A stretch of DNA of 64,000 bases from FW021-bin31 sp964478125. GTDB lineage: Bacteria; Bacteroidota; Bacteroidia; Chitinophagales; Chitinophagaceae. Under the pieces are notes generated by a model, which was not told the DNA's origin, ran no database searches, and worked only from the letters and a program-made list of their open reading frames with translations. A program made the translations under genes and the position numbers. Below are positions 31,949-43,400 of this stretch, in pieces. Numbering within the stretch: position 1 is the first letter of the stretch; each line of letters starts with the position of its first letter. Location of the stretch: NCBI GenBank assembly GCA_964478125.1, contig CAYZGR010000011.1, forward strand, positions 1 to 64,000, read 5' to 3'.

Positions 31949-34162
31949 CTATTGTCTGTTTTTCAAATACAGCTGTACCGCCTTTATCTCGGGATAAGAA
32001 AACCCATTACCCGATTTTTCCCTGATCTCTGAAGAAGTGGCCTCGGGATTTTCTTTTATAAGGGAAGATAAGGCAGCCACCTTTTCAGGCGCAAATAATT
32101 CGTGAATGGTGATTTCTCCCGTGGGAATAAAGGTGATCAAATGATTGATAATGGTATTCTCTTTGAGCTCGCGGAGTCTCGCAATTTCTTCCGTGGTTTT
32201 CTTTTCCCTGAAGAGGGACAGGGAGTGCTTGGCAGACGACCCTTTTTGAGGTTTGACCGACTGATCCGGACCGGATCGGGTTGCTTCCTTCCTGGACCGA
32301 TACCGCTCTGTAGCGGCATTTATCAGTATGTGCGATTCTTTCTCCTGTAACAGGCCTTCGGTTATTATTTGCGCCTGATCAAGCTGTAGTTTCTTTTCAT
32401 TAAAACCCTGTAAGAGATTTTGTAACAAACGGACTTTTTTCTTTGTCCGTTTTTTGATCCTTAATTCCTGTATGTGCTTATCGACCTCGCGCACGATCTT
32501 TTCATCCAGGTCTTTGGTAAACCATTCTACAGCAGCTTTTGTCCTTTGATGCAGACGAGGGTAGGAAGTTTTTCTCTGCAGGAGCTTCTCCAGGACGGGT
32601 ACAAATTTAAGACCTACTTTCTGCTCCTCAAGCAGATGGACTTTCAGCTCGTTGATCCAGCCGGTTTCTATTAACCGGGATTGGGCCGGAGTATTTCCGG
32701 AAGCCTCCTGGTATTGTGCTAAACGGTTGAGCAGCTTGTCCCAGTGAAATGCAGTTAATACCGATTGTTTTAGAAAGCGCCTTTGGGCCTCTTCAAGGGT
32801 TTTATCCAATTCCTCTTCCGGCAGTTCATTATTGGCAAACTGCAGTACCAATTCATTGGTACGGATGCTTGCAGGAGTGATCTGTGAACGTAAAACCAGC
32901 CCCTCAATACTGGTCAGGCGGCTTAAGGCCACGTATACCTGTCCTGCTGCGAAGGCCCGGCCCGCATCAATAATGGCTTTTTTGAAAGTCAGGCCCTGGC
33001 TCTTATGGATGGTTACGGCCCAGGCGAGGCGGATAGGGTATTGCCTGAAAGAGCCGATTTCCTTTTCCTTGATATTGTCCTTTTCCTCATCGTATTGATA
33101 GCGGATGTTGCGCCAGGTTTCCTTTTCCAACTCCAGTAGTTCCGGCTCGTCAGGGAATTTTATATAAATTTTTTTCCCTTCAATGCGTTGTATGGTTCCT
33201 GTTTTCCCGTTATAATAACGGCGGTCTTCCCCCTTGTCATTTTTGATGAACATGATCTGCGCCCCGTTCTTTAATTCCAGTATTTTATCTACAGGGTAGG
33301 CGCTTTCAGGAAAATCTCCTTCCAATTCAGCTTCTTGTTTATATAATCGTCCGGACAATTTATCCAATTCCCTGCGGTTGATTTGATCTGCCAGGTAATT
33401 GTGGGAAGTAAGGGTAATAAACCCTTCTTCCTTTTTGGGTATAAAATCCGGTTGATAATAGCGGTCCAACAATTCCAGCTCAGGGCGGGAACAACTGTTA
33501 TTCCGAATGTTATTTAACAGGGAGATGAAGGCCGGATCGTCTTGCCGGTAAATCTTTTTCAGCTCCAGATAAATAGGAGGAACTTCTTTAACGGCTCTCG
33601 AATTAAAGAAAAAGGGGCCTTCATAGAACGGTTGCATGAGCTGCCAATCGTGCTTTTTCACGACCGGGGGCAATTGAAATAAATCGCCGATATATACCAT
33701 TTGTATTCCTCCAAAAGGCTCATGGTGTCGACGGCGGATATGCCGGAGCAGGAGATCCACCGCATCCAGCAGGTCGGCACGTACCATTGAAATCTCGTCT
33801 ATAATCAGAAGGTCCAGCTCCCGGATCAAGTTTCTTTTTTTTCTCCGTATACGCGACTGTCCCAAAAGTTGGTTGGTATTGTAAACCCGGCTGTCTATCT
33901 GATTCCAGCCCTCGTTTTTATTGGCAATGAAAGTGCCGAAGGGGAGTTGAAAGAAAGAATGGATGGTCATACCCCCCGCATTGATGGCGGCTACTCCGGT
34001 AGGCGCCACTACAACCAGCTTTTTAAAGGTGTGTTCCCGTATATATTTTAAAAAGGTAGTTTTACCGGTCCCGGCTTTTCCGGTAAGGAACAAATGCCGG
34101 TCGGTATGGTTAACAATGGAAACGGCTCTCCTAAACTGGGTATTGGTATCATCCACCTGCAT
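31949..34162 (-). CDS. Pif1/RecD-like helicase with C-terminal HTH domain
   Basis: About 737 residues from the ATG at 34162 (the frame opens at 34186). Superfamily 1B motifs: Walker A FLTGKAGTGKTTFLKYI, VVVAPTGVAAINAGGMTIHSFF (Ia), Walker B LLIIDEISMVRADLLD, GDLFQLPPV (III), and AVTIHKSQGLTFKKAIID with VYVALSRLTSIEGL (V/VI). After a basic helical middle, the last ~90 residues form a helix-turn-helix (TTEEIARLRELKENTIINHL) like that at the RecQ C-terminus. Pif1-type 5'-3' helicases act at stalled forks and G-quadruplexes. Runs towards typA. Confidence 0.9.
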   Translation of the reverse strand: MQVDDTNTQFRRAVSIVNHTDRHLFLTGKAGTGKTTFLKYIREHTFKKLVVVAPTGVAAINAGGMTIHSFFQLPFGTFIANKNEGWNQIDSRVYNTNQLLGQSRIRRKKRNLIRELDLLIIDEISMVRADLLDAVDLLLRHIRRRHHEPFGGIQMVYIGDLFQLPPVVKKHDWQLMQPFYEGPFFFNSRAVKEVPPIYLELKKIYRQDDPAFISLLNNIRNNSCSRPELELLDRYYQPDFIPKKEEGFITLTSHNYLADQINRRELDKLSGRLYKQEAELEGDFPESAYPVDKILELKNGAQIMFIKNDKGEDRRYYNGKTGTIQRIEGKKIYIKFPDEPELLELEKETWRNIRYQYDEEKDNIKEKEIGSFRQYPIRLAWAVTIHKSQGLTFKKAIIDAGRAFAAGQVYVALSRLTSIEGLVLRSQITPASIRTNELVLQFANNELPEEELDKTLEEAQRRFLKQSVLTAFHWDKLLNRLAQYQEASGNTPAQSRLIETGWINELKVHLLEEQKVGLKFVPVLEKLLQRKTSYPRLHQRTKAAVEWFTKDLDEKIVREVDKHIQELRIKKRTKKKVRLLQNLLQGFNEKKLQLDQAQIITEGLLQEKESHILINAATERYRSRKEATRSGPDQSVKPQKGSSAKHSLSLFREKKTTEEIARLRELKENTIINHLITFIPTGEITIHELFAPEKVAALSSLIKENPEATSSEIREKSGNGFSYPEIKAVQLYLKNRQ

Positions 34163-34213
34163 GATCTGGACTTTTGCAATGAACAATCAAAGGTAAGAAA
34201 AGTAAAATTGCCG

Positions 34214-35326
34214 CTACCAGCCTTCCTGTCCCATCCAGAGCGCACCCCCAATGCTTGGACGCGAAGCGCCTGTTACCGAAGTAAGCGTTGTATTGTTTTC
34301 ACGCCAGCGTAAGGCGCCAAGCAAGGCCATTATGACGGCTTCTTTATACTGAACGGTTTGATCATCCGGTATCACAAGTTCTACCGGATAACCTTCAAGT
34401 TTTTCACGAAGGCAGTCTATAAGGAAAGTATTAAAAGCGCCGCCCCCGGTAACCAACAATTTATATTCATGGGTCAGGGGGTTTTTATCCATAAGCAATT
34501 GCGCCATACTTTTTTCAAATTGAAGGGCCATATGCTCCGTAAAAGTACGCAAGCTGTCTGTAGGAGCCAGATGATATTTTCCAATTATGGATAACAACGT
34601 TTGGGCGCCAAATTCATTTGCCAGGGACTTGGGAGGTTTTTTTTGGTAATAGTCCTGACTGTTCAATTCTTGTAGTAATTCCCGGTTGACCCGACCGGCT
34701 CTTGCTATTGCCCCCCCTTCATCAAACACTTTTCCTTCCGCAGAAGCTATTTCATTCAGTACCCTGTTGGCCGGGCAAATATCATAAGCGGTAACCCGTT
34801 CTTCCGCTTCATCATGAAAAGAGATATTTGCAATGCCTCCCAGATTTAAAAAAAGTTGGTAATCGGGATACAACAAATGCTCTCCCATGGGAACAAGGGG
34901 CGCTCCTTCTCCTCCCAGCGCCACATCAAAATTGCGTAAATCTGAAACTACCGCCACTCCCGTTTCCGCCGCAATGGCGGCCCCATCGCCTATTTGAGCG
35001 GTCATTTGCTGCTCGGGACAGTGGAAAACCGTGTGGCCGTGAGAGGCAATGAGATCCATTTGCATGTGGATGTCGTGCTTTTCAATAAAATGGTTCACCT
35101 GCCTTCCTGTATAATGGCCATAATCGGTATGTAGAAGGCTGTATTCCAGTGCAGAAGAACGGGAAGCATTTCTGAGCCGCTGCCGCCATTTCTCTTCATA
35201 GGGAAGGCAATCCGCAACTTTGATCTCATAACTCCATTTTCCTTTATTCTCAAGGAGATGAACGAAAACAATATCCAGGCCGTCCAGAGAACTTCCGGAC
35301 ATCAGTCCTATAGCCTTATAAACCAT
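34214..35326 (-). CDS. anmK: Anhydro-N-acetylmuramic acid kinase
   Basis: 370 residues of the sugar-kinase/actin-like superfamily. Start KAIGLMSGSSLDGLDIVFV is the AnmK signature; further motifs are DLIASHGHTVFHCPEQ, IGDGAAIAAETGVAVVSDLRN, NLGGIANIS and TGGGAFNTFLID. It opens and phosphorylates anhMurNAc released from peptidoglycan, giving MurNAc-6-phosphate. Together with nagA at 3.9 kb it points to cell-wall recycling, though murQ is not in the window. A full promoter (35342-35373) sits just upstream. Confidence 0.95.
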   Translation of the reverse strand: MVYKAIGLMSGSSLDGLDIVFVHLLENKGKWSYEIKVADCLPYEEKWRQRLRNASRSSALEYSLLHTDYGHYTGRQVNHFIEKHDIHMQMDLIASHGHTVFHCPEQQMTAQIGDGAAIAAETGVAVVSDLRNFDVALGGEGAPLVPMGEHLLYPDYQLFLNLGGIANISFHDEAEERVTAYDICPANRVLNEIASAEGKVFDEGGAIARAGRVNRELLQELNSQDYYQKKPPKSLANEFGAQTLLSIIGKYHLAPTDSLRTFTEHMALQFEKSMAQLLMDKNPLTHEYKLLVTGGGAFNTFLIDCLREKLEGYPVELVIPDDQTVQYKEAVIMALLGALRWRENNTTLTSVTGASRPSIGGALWMGQEGW

Positions 35327-35341
35327 TCTTTAAAGTTTGTG

Positions 35342-35373
35342 CAAAGGTAGCCTGTGGAAGCGGAAAGCCCAAA
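35342..35373 (-). promoter_or_regulatory. Promoter of anmK
   Basis: On the minus strand TTTG (35370-35373), a 20-bp spacer and TACCTTTG (35342-35349), fitting the Bacteroidota consensus at both boxes. The predicted leader is only about 10 nt. Confidence 0.65.
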
Positions 35374-35439
35374 GCCGACAAATGGCAGCCGGCTCCGCTC
35401 CTGCCTCCTGCCACTGCTACTCCCTCCTGCCGCTCCTTC

Positions 35440-36099
35440 TCATCTCTCAAATTTTGCAATAACCGATTGCCCGGCCTTTACTTTATCGTTTATATGTACT
35501 TCTAAATAAATATCTGTGGGGAGCAGAAGATCCACCCGGGAGCCGAACTTAATAAAACCCAGTTCCCCGGTTTGTGTTACCCGCATTTCCGGTTTCAGGT
35601 AATTGACGATACGGCGCGCCATTGCTCCCGCGATCTGGCGGACAAGTATATCTCCGTGTTTCTCGTGGCAGATCACATTCGTGTGCCTTTCATTCAGGGT
35701 GGAAGACTTTGGATGCCAGGCTACCAGATATTTTCCCGCGTGATAGGCAGACAGCTTTACCGTACCGCTGACGGGATTGCTATTGGCGTGTACATTCAAC
35801 GGGCTCATGAATATGGAAACCTGAAGCCGCCTATCTTTGAAATATTCCGGCTCAAAAGTCTCTTCTATAGCCACCACCGTGCCGTCAGCAGGGGCAATAA
35901 TGGCATTGTCGTCCCGGTTCTTTCTCCGATGGGGCACCCGGAAGAAGGACACGATCCATAAAAAAACGATTATGGCCGCAACGGTGAGGATCCAATCCAG
36001 AATAAATAGGGGTACGGTGAGCCACAAAATGACCTCTATGACCAAAAGTATAAAAAACACAATTCCAATGGTCGCATAACCCTCCCGGTGAATATACAT
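35440..36099 (-). CDS. psd: Phosphatidylserine decarboxylase (short, type A)
   Basis: 219 residues. One or two N-terminal membrane segments (about 10-50), then VPHRRKNRDDNAIIAPADGTVVAI and MSPLNVHANSNPVSGTVKLSAYH, both family blocks. The self-cleavage and pyruvoyl site is the Gly-Ser in GFIKFGSRVDLLLP; the proenzyme splits there so the Ser becomes pyruvoyl. It makes phosphatidylethanolamine from phosphatidylserine, the product of pssA at 51.1-51.9 kb. A -7 box (36121-36128) is 22 bp upstream. Confidence 0.94.
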   Translation of the reverse strand: MYIHREGYATIGIVFFILLVIEVILWLTVPLFILDWILTVAAIIVFLWIVSFFRVPHRRKNRDDNAIIAPADGTVVAIEETFEPEYFKDRRLQVSIFMSPLNVHANSNPVSGTVKLSAYHAGKYLVAWHPKSSTLNERHTNVICHEKHGDILVRQIAGAMARRIVNYLKPEMRVTQTGELGFIKFGSRVDLLLPTDIYLEVHINDKVKAGQSVIAKFER

Positions 36100-36120
36100 A
36101 AGTAGCGGTAGTTAAATGGG

Positions 36121-36128
36121 CAAAAGTA
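36121..36128 (-). promoter_or_regulatory. -7 box of psd
   Basis: TACTTTTG on the minus strand, exact match, 22 bp before the start at 36099. Confidence 0.5.
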
Positions 36129-36156
36129 CAATATTTAGTCCGTTTTTCTTTTCGAT

Positions 36157-37218
36157 TTAGAAAAGCGAAAGCTGTTGCCCCGGCCTACAAAATTGAGAGC
36201 AATCCAGCCGAACCGGTTGTAGATTAAGCGCATTCTTTTTACAATGAATGCGGAATTGCTGTGCAATTGTTTTGGAGATAGCTCCATCTCCCCGCAGGCG
36301 TTTTCCCCAGCGGCTGTCACTCACATTTCCCGCATGGCAGCCCCGGATGAGATGCCATACCTTCCCAAAACGATCGGGAAAATTTTTCTCCAACCAGTCC
36401 TTAAAAATCATTCCGATTTCACCATTCAGTCGAACGATGGTATAGCCCGCCCGCAGGGCTCCGGCTTCTTTTGCAGCTTTTAATACCGAGGGCATTTCAT
36501 GGTCGTTGATCCCGGGAATGATGGGCGCGTTCATAACCCCCGTCGGTATGCCTGCCGTATGTAATTCTCTGATCACTTGCAGCCTCTTTCTGTAGGTTGC
36601 CGTTCGCGGTTCCAACCGGCTTCTTAATTTTTCATCGAGGCCCGTAATAGAGACATATACCATTGCCAGGCTTTTGGCGGCCAGTTCAGCCAACAGGTCC
36701 TTGTCGCGCAAGATGAGAGCGTTCTTGGTGATCAGGCTGACCGGCTGCCGGTATTCCAAAGCAATTTCCAAAATTTGCCGGGTCAATTTATATTTCCGCT
36801 CGGCCGGCTGATAACAATCGGTATTTCCTGATATGGAAACGGGCCGGGGTCGCCAATTCTTACGCTCCAAAAAACGCCGGAACAATGCGGGCGCATTTTC
36901 TTTCACGATGATTTTTTGTTCAAAATCTTTACCCGCGCTATATCCCCAGTATTGATGAGAATTTCTGGCATAACAATAAATGCAACCATGTTCACAGCCT
37001 TGATACGGGTTAAGGGAATATTCCAAGCCCAGGTCGGGGCTGGCGACCTTGTTCACAACCGTTTTGGGATGTTCCTTAAGAAACACGGTCTTAAGCGGTT
37101 CTTCTTCCCATGCATCTATGGCCTCTGCATGCACTTTCCCATAACTCAGCGACAGATATCTATTGGAAGGATTGATCTGTGCACCGCGGCCTTTGAGATA
37201 ATCATTATTTTCAATCAT
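36157..37218 (-). CDS. PA0069-family (SplB-like) radical SAM protein
   Basis: 353 residues from the ATG at 37218. The radical SAM cluster motif is NPYQGCEHGCIYCYARNSH (CxxxCxxC), then VSISGNTDCYQPAERKYKLT, SLITKNALILRD and VMNAPIIPGIND. The family resembles spore photoproduct lyase in part, but lacks proven substrate; DNA repair is suspected because Bacteroidota members often sit near SOS-type genes (recollection). The frame opens at 37263, but the promoter -7 box and palindrome at 37220-37253 lie between, which decides for 37218. The C-terminus ends with CRPGQQLSLF. Confidence 0.88.
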   Translation of the reverse strand: MIENNDYLKGRGAQINPSNRYLSLSYGKVHAEAIDAWEEEPLKTVFLKEHPKTVVNKVASPDLGLEYSLNPYQGCEHGCIYCYARNSHQYWGYSAGKDFEQKIIVKENAPALFRRFLERKNWRPRPVSISGNTDCYQPAERKYKLTRQILEIALEYRQPVSLITKNALILRDKDLLAELAAKSLAMVYVSITGLDEKLRSRLEPRTATYRKRLQVIRELHTAGIPTGVMNAPIIPGINDHEMPSVLKAAKEAGALRAGYTIVRLNGEIGMIFKDWLEKNFPDRFGKVWHLIRGCHAGNVSDSRWGKRLRGDGAISKTIAQQFRIHCKKNALNLQPVRLDCSQFCRPGQQLSLF

Positions 37219-37219
37219 A

Positions 37220-37253
37220 CTAATATAATTAGCAAATATACCAATTATATTAG
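37220..37253 (-). promoter_or_regulatory. Palindromic operator around the -7 box of the radical SAM gene
   Basis: CTAATATAATT (37220-37230) and AATTATATTAG (37243-37253) are perfect 11-base inverted repeats with a 12-base centre. The centre holds an exact -7 box, TATATTTG on the minus strand (37233-37240). A dimeric repressor bound here would block the promoter. Confidence 0.7.
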
Positions 37254-37284
37254 CATAACTCAAAAAAACTTCATTTTGCTATTT

Positions 37285-37313
37285 ACATACAAAGTCCTGT
37301 TGTTCACATACAA
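37285..37313 (+). repeat. Direct repeat in the leader of the giant surface-protein gene
   Basis: ACATACAA occurs at 37285-37292 and 37306-37313, 21 bp (two helical turns) apart, with a looser third copy (ACACAT) near 37329. A weak -7-like box TATTTTTC follows near 37339. Possibly a regulator site; evidence is thin. Confidence 0.35.
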
Positions 37314-37417
37314 GAAATGGTTGTTTATACACATTTCTATTTTTCGTATCTGTTCACCTTTTAATTTAGCAGTACAAATCACAACATACCGAAAACCTCT
37401 TTCAAATTTAATCGGAT

Positions 37418-40400
37418 ATGAAAAAGTTATACCTTTTACTGGCTTGCATGAATTGTTTTTTGATCGCCCAAAGCCAGGTGGTTTACGAACCTGGCAATGA
37501 GGGGATCCTCTATGTGGATTCTGCCTCGACAGTAGATCCTTCCGAATATAATTGGATAGGAGACAGCTGGGACAAAGCAATCCCTCAATTGGCAGATGCT
37601 TTGCGAGCCGCCGATTCCCTTAATGACCAAAAGCCCGGAACGGTAAAACAAATTTGGGTGGCCAGAGGGACCTATTCCCCATTATATAATGCAGAAGACG
37701 GTCATCGAACGGAAGACGGAGGCAAGAATAATGCTTTTGTATTAGTAAAAAATGTAAGACTCTATGGCGGATTTTCGGGGACGGAGTCCTCTCTGGCTGC
37801 CAGAGACGCCTCAAAATTGTTTACTATTAACAAAACGGTACTGAACGGTAATAACAAAGTTTATCATATCATCATTTCTTCGGGGGATGTTGGAACTGCA
37901 GGATTAGACGGGTTTGTAATCTATAAAGGGGATGCAATAGGAGATAAAAATATAAGCATACAAGTAAATAATAATTCTATTGACGAGGCCTATGGAGGAG
38001 GGTTGTATGATATTAATTCCACACCGGATATCTTGAATTGTATTTTTTTACAAAATTATGCCAGACAGGGAGGGGGTATTTATAATAATAATTCTTCTCC
38101 GGAAATTTCACAATGTATATTTTCCGGAAATTTCTCATTAAATGCCGGTGGTGCGGGCGTATATAATGAGCAGAACTCAGAGCCAACATTTTCTTCTTGT
38201 AGTTTTAAAAACAACGTGGCCTTTCCATACGGATCTGCTTTAGGAGGAGGCGTCTATAATAACCATTCTTTCCCTGTTTTTTCCAATTGTAGTTTTACAA
38301 ATAATAAAGCTACCAAAGGAGGGGCTATATATAATTCTAATACTTCAGAGTTAACGCTAACCAACTGCATTCTCTCCGGTAATGTGGCCAATGAAGACGG
38401 AGGGGCAGTCTTTGACAACTCCACCGGAATGTCAACATACAAAGGATGTCTGTTTTCAGGTAATAAGGCAAAGGAGGGTGGTGCATTTTATTTATCTAAG
38501 AATACAGGAGATGCCATTTATAATTGTACCATTGCCGGCAATCTTGCCACTGAGGCGTTTGGCGGTGGAAGTATAAAAATAACAGGAACATCATCTCCTA
38601 TCATAAGGAATTGTATTATCTGGGGCAACAATTCTGATCTATATTATGACAGCAAATTCCCAGACATGAAATATTGTATTGTACAGTCACCCGATCGTGC
38701 CGATGACAGCTATCACAATCTGAACCAGAATCCTTTGTTTTTAGATCCGGTTAATTATAGCAAAGCACCTACGGCGGCAGGTGATTATCGTGTGAAAGCC
38801 CACTCTCCAGCACAAAAAAGAGGAACAAATACGATAATATCCTCATTGCCCGATACAGACCTGGCCGGCAATGCCCGCGTATTGGGGACCAAGCCGGATA
38901 TAGGGGCTTATGAAATTCAAAACTATGCACCTGATGAAAAGGGGGTTTTCTATGTAAATAAAAATGTATCTGGCGGTAATCATTCCGGTGATTCCTGGAC
39001 CAATGCTTTTACGTTTTTATCAGATGCTCTGCTTGTTGCTAAGCAAATGAATGAAGTTCATCCAGGTACAGTAAAACAGATCTGGGTAGCAAGAGGGAAG
39101 TATTATCCTGCGTATAGTGCAGAAGATGGTCGCCGGCAGGAAGACGGAGGTCCGTATAATGCTTTTGTATTACTAAAGGATATAATAATATACGGTGGCT
39201 TTGCAGGTAACGAGACTTCCCCGGCACAACGGGATACCACAAAATTATTTACAGATAATCTTACTGAGTTAAATGGTTATCGTCCCGGCGCTTCACATCA
39301 AAGTTACCATGTTGTAATTGCCACCGGAGACTTGGGGAATGCCGGAATTAATGGCTTCACTATTACAAATGGAAGTGCTATCGGTTTAGCAACCGAACTG
39401 ATAAAGGTAAACGGACAGAATGTACCCGGAAATGCAGGCGGAGGACTATATAATAAAAATGGGCCGGTGGATGTAAAGCACTGTAAATTTTACGATGATT
39501 ATTCGACTGTCGGAGGCGCTTTTAGTAGTGAGAATGGGTCCTTTACGATTGCTTTTTGCGATTTTGAGGAAAACCACGCGCTTTCATGGGGAGGGGCCGT
39601 TTATGTCAAGGGAATAAATGCAGATAAAATCAGCCTCATCACTAAAAGTACTTTCATTAAAAATCACACTACCGGCAGAGGTAATCAGTACAATGATGAT
39701 GGAGGAGGAGCCATATATAATGACAAGGGCAGTTCCCTGAAAATTTCATATTGCACGTTTAAAGGAAATTATACACCCACTACTTCATCCAGTGGAGGTA
39801 ACGGCTATTATATAGATGGCGGTGCCATATTTAATCTAAATTCTTCACCTGAAATAACTCATTGTTCATTTATTAATAATACCTCGAGTTTTGCCGGAGC
39901 CATGTATAACCGCAGTTCCTCTCCCATCATTACGTATAGTTCCTTTGTGGGAAACAAGGCTACATTTTCAGGCTATAGCACCGGCAAGCCAGGAGGGTTT
40001 GGAGGGGCCATTTACAACAGTATTTCTTCATCGCAGATCATCAATTGTTCCTTTTTCAACAATGTGGCATATCAAAGGGGAGGAGCCATCGCAAACAATA
40101 ATGGAAATTCTTCTGTGATCATTGCCGGTAGCCTGTTTTCAGGTAATCATATTACTGGTGGAGAGGTTGTTCAGGGTTATGGACTCAGTTACTTTGGAGA
40201 AGACATCTTTAGCGGAATGGGTGTGAAAATTTCAATTATTAACTGTACCGTTATTACAAAAAAATGGCATATTATTGATCAATATGATTGGAGTATTGAT
40301 AGTCGTAATACGAGTGCTTCTTCGTGTAAGATCATCAACTCCATTGTCTGGGGATGGGATAAGGCAGGAGTCTCATCTGAAAATAATGTTTCTTACAGTA

Positions 40401-43400
40401 TTATCCAACAACCCAGCGGACAAATATATGATGGCGATGGCAACCTTAACAAAGATCCGCAATTCATTGATCCGGAGAACGGAGATTTCCGCCTGAAGGC
40501 AAACTCCCCTGCCATTGCAGCCGGCACCCAGAGTGTTGTACAACAATACCATCTCCCCGATGCGGACCTCGCCGATAACCCTCGGGTAGTAGATGGCAAA
40601 ATTAACATGGGCGCTTACGGGTCTACTTTTGTACATCCTACGGGCCTTACTGCAACTTATGACGGAAAAGATACCGTAAATGTATCCTGGCAGGCTCCGT
40701 TGCAAGGGGATGAAAGCTATGTTGACGGCGATAACTTTAAGCTGGAACGTTCTACCGACAGTACTTTCCAAAATAACGTTAAAACCATTACCTCTACCAT
40801 AAAATATGCGCCGGATAAAAAAAACTATTCCATAGCGGATGATATAACGGATATTTCCGGCGGCCTTACCCTGTACTATCGTCTGACACGCACCATGGCC
40901 CAAAATCAAGGCTGGCAAAAGCCCGCTTATGATACCGCTAATATACGTATCGTAACCCGGCTAAAAGGCATCAAAACAGATACCCTGGTTGCCTCAGATG
41001 GTACCGTCAAGGGTGAGATCACCTGGGAACCGTTTACCGGCGTGTGGCCTCAGGGAACCCAATTCAACCTGATCAAAAAGAACAAGACCGATGGAACGCA
41101 ACAGACGATTTCTATAGCGGAAGACGCGGCACGCACGGGACATTACATTGACGACAACATCCCTACCTGTAAAGAGATCAGATACAGCCTTTCTGTAAAA
41201 TTAGGGAATCATTATTCCTCACCGGCGGATGCGGATGTTCCGGACAGTATTCTGACGGAGAAACTGGCGATCATAGAAGGATTGACTGCTTCCAAAGGTT
41301 ATTTTCCAGACCGCACTACCTTGCGTTGGACCACTACGGGTTCTTATGATCATTATGCGATCAATCGTAAAGTCTATGGCTCCTCCGCTTCTTATGAGCA
41401 AATAGCTACTATTGACGGCAGCGGTCTGAAGGAGTTGAATAAAGATGACGACAAGGGTACCCCCGGCGTTTATTATCAATATGCGGTTACAGGACTGACG
41501 CAGTGCAGCAGCGTGACATTACATTCCGATACGATCCATGCCATCGGCTTCCGCTCACCCACGGGAACGGTTTACGGCCGGGTCACATATGATAAAGGCG
41601 GCGGAGCAGTACGAGGCGCCACGGTGCGGATGGAAAGCCAGGGAGATACAAAGTTGGGCGGAAGCGTTTATTTAGACGGGGAATACGGCAGTGCCCTGGT
41701 GTTGGATTCGTTAACTACTTCCCTGCCTGATTCTGCCTTTACTATGAGTATGTGGATAAAGCCTTCTGAGGGAACACACGCAAACCAGATTATTTTCACC
41801 CGGGAAGGACAATACACTATGGGGTTTGATGACCAGAGCCAGCTTTATTTTCAATACAACGGCGAAAGGGTGATCAGTTCTTATTATTCCACCGATGCTA
41901 CCAATGGGTGGGTGCACATAGCAGGTATTCATAAGAAAGACTCCCTCGTCCTGATGCTTAACACCAATGATACCTGTGTGGTCACGCGTAAGGCCTTTTC
42001 TTATCAAAGTGAAAATCTTGCTTCACAGCAGGTATACATAGGCGGCAATTCCGATGGTTTTAACTTTAAGGGATATCTGGATGAAATGCGGTTGTGGAAT
42101 ATAGCACGCGATTCTGGAGCCATAGCTAAAGACTATAGCCGTCTGCTTACCGGAAGCGAACCGGGCCTTATTGCTTACTGGCGGTTTGATGCTTTGGTTA
42201 AAGACCAGTTTTATGATCTCTCTCATAACGGCAGTACCTACAACCGAAACGATGGCACAATGGATCCTCTGCATGTGCAACATTCTAATGATATCCCATC
42301 AACGGACCAATTATCCCTAAAGGCATATACGGACAGCACAGGCAATTACACCATAACCGGCATCCCGTATATCGGCATCAACGGCACTACCTATGCCATT
42401 GCGCCTGTATTGGGTACACACCATTTTGATCCGGTAAATGTGACTCGTATATTCTCTTCCGGTTCCAGTACTTTCACATTAGACTTTAAAGATAAGTCTT
42501 CCTATACCGTATCCGGTACAGTTACTTATAACCATACCCTGGTACCCGTACAGGGGGTACAATTTAAGATTGACGGGAATTTTGCTTACAATGGCAATGG
42601 AGGAATAGCTCAAACGAATTCCAAAGGAGAATTTTCTTTATCCGTTCCCGTCGGCATACATACAGTTCAGGCGGTAAAAGCCAATCACGTTTTTGTAAAT
42701 GACGGAAAGATATGGGCTGAAGGAAAAGATGTCAATTACCAGCAAAATATGGCCGGTATCACCCTCTTTGACAACACTACGATACGCTTTATAGGACGGA
42801 TTGCCGGCGGACCTGTTGAAACGAACTATCCTTTAGGCTTTTCCCTTTCCAAAAATATTCTTGGCGATGATATGAAAATAGTCCTTACATCAGCAGGAAG
42901 TTATGTATTAAATACCGGAGATACCTATACGCATACGTACAGGCATGTGGTCCGAACCGATCAGCAAGAAGGACCTGTCGGGCTTCCTGATTCAGCAAGA
43001 ACAGAAGTGGTCTATAAAAAAGACCGTATCATCATCTATCCCGATCCTTCCACGGGGGAATTCGAAGCCGGCCTGATCCCCGCCAGCTTCCGGATCGACC
43101 AGGATAACGGTGTGGTAGTGAAAGGATATAAATCCCCTTTATCAAGTTCTGTTGATCTTAACCTAAAAGATTCTTTAATAGAGAGAACAATAACCGACAG
43201 CATAAATGTGGATTCTGTCTACCATATAAAGAGCCGGCGCTGGAGCTATACGACTACTTATGATACCGTGCGATATAATGCCTCTTATATTTTTACTTAT
43301 AATGTAGATCCGATTGTAACGGTTCAACAAGCTATGGGACCGGGGAACCCCCATACTTTTGATTATTTTGGAAATCTATCTTATACATTTACTAATGTCT

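Noticed and set aside
37681..40620. Short repeated units in the surface-protein gene considered as CRISPR-like or tandem DNA repeats
   Set aside because: The periodicity is at the protein level (beta-helix turns); DNA units are neither identical nor regularly spaced with unique spacers.
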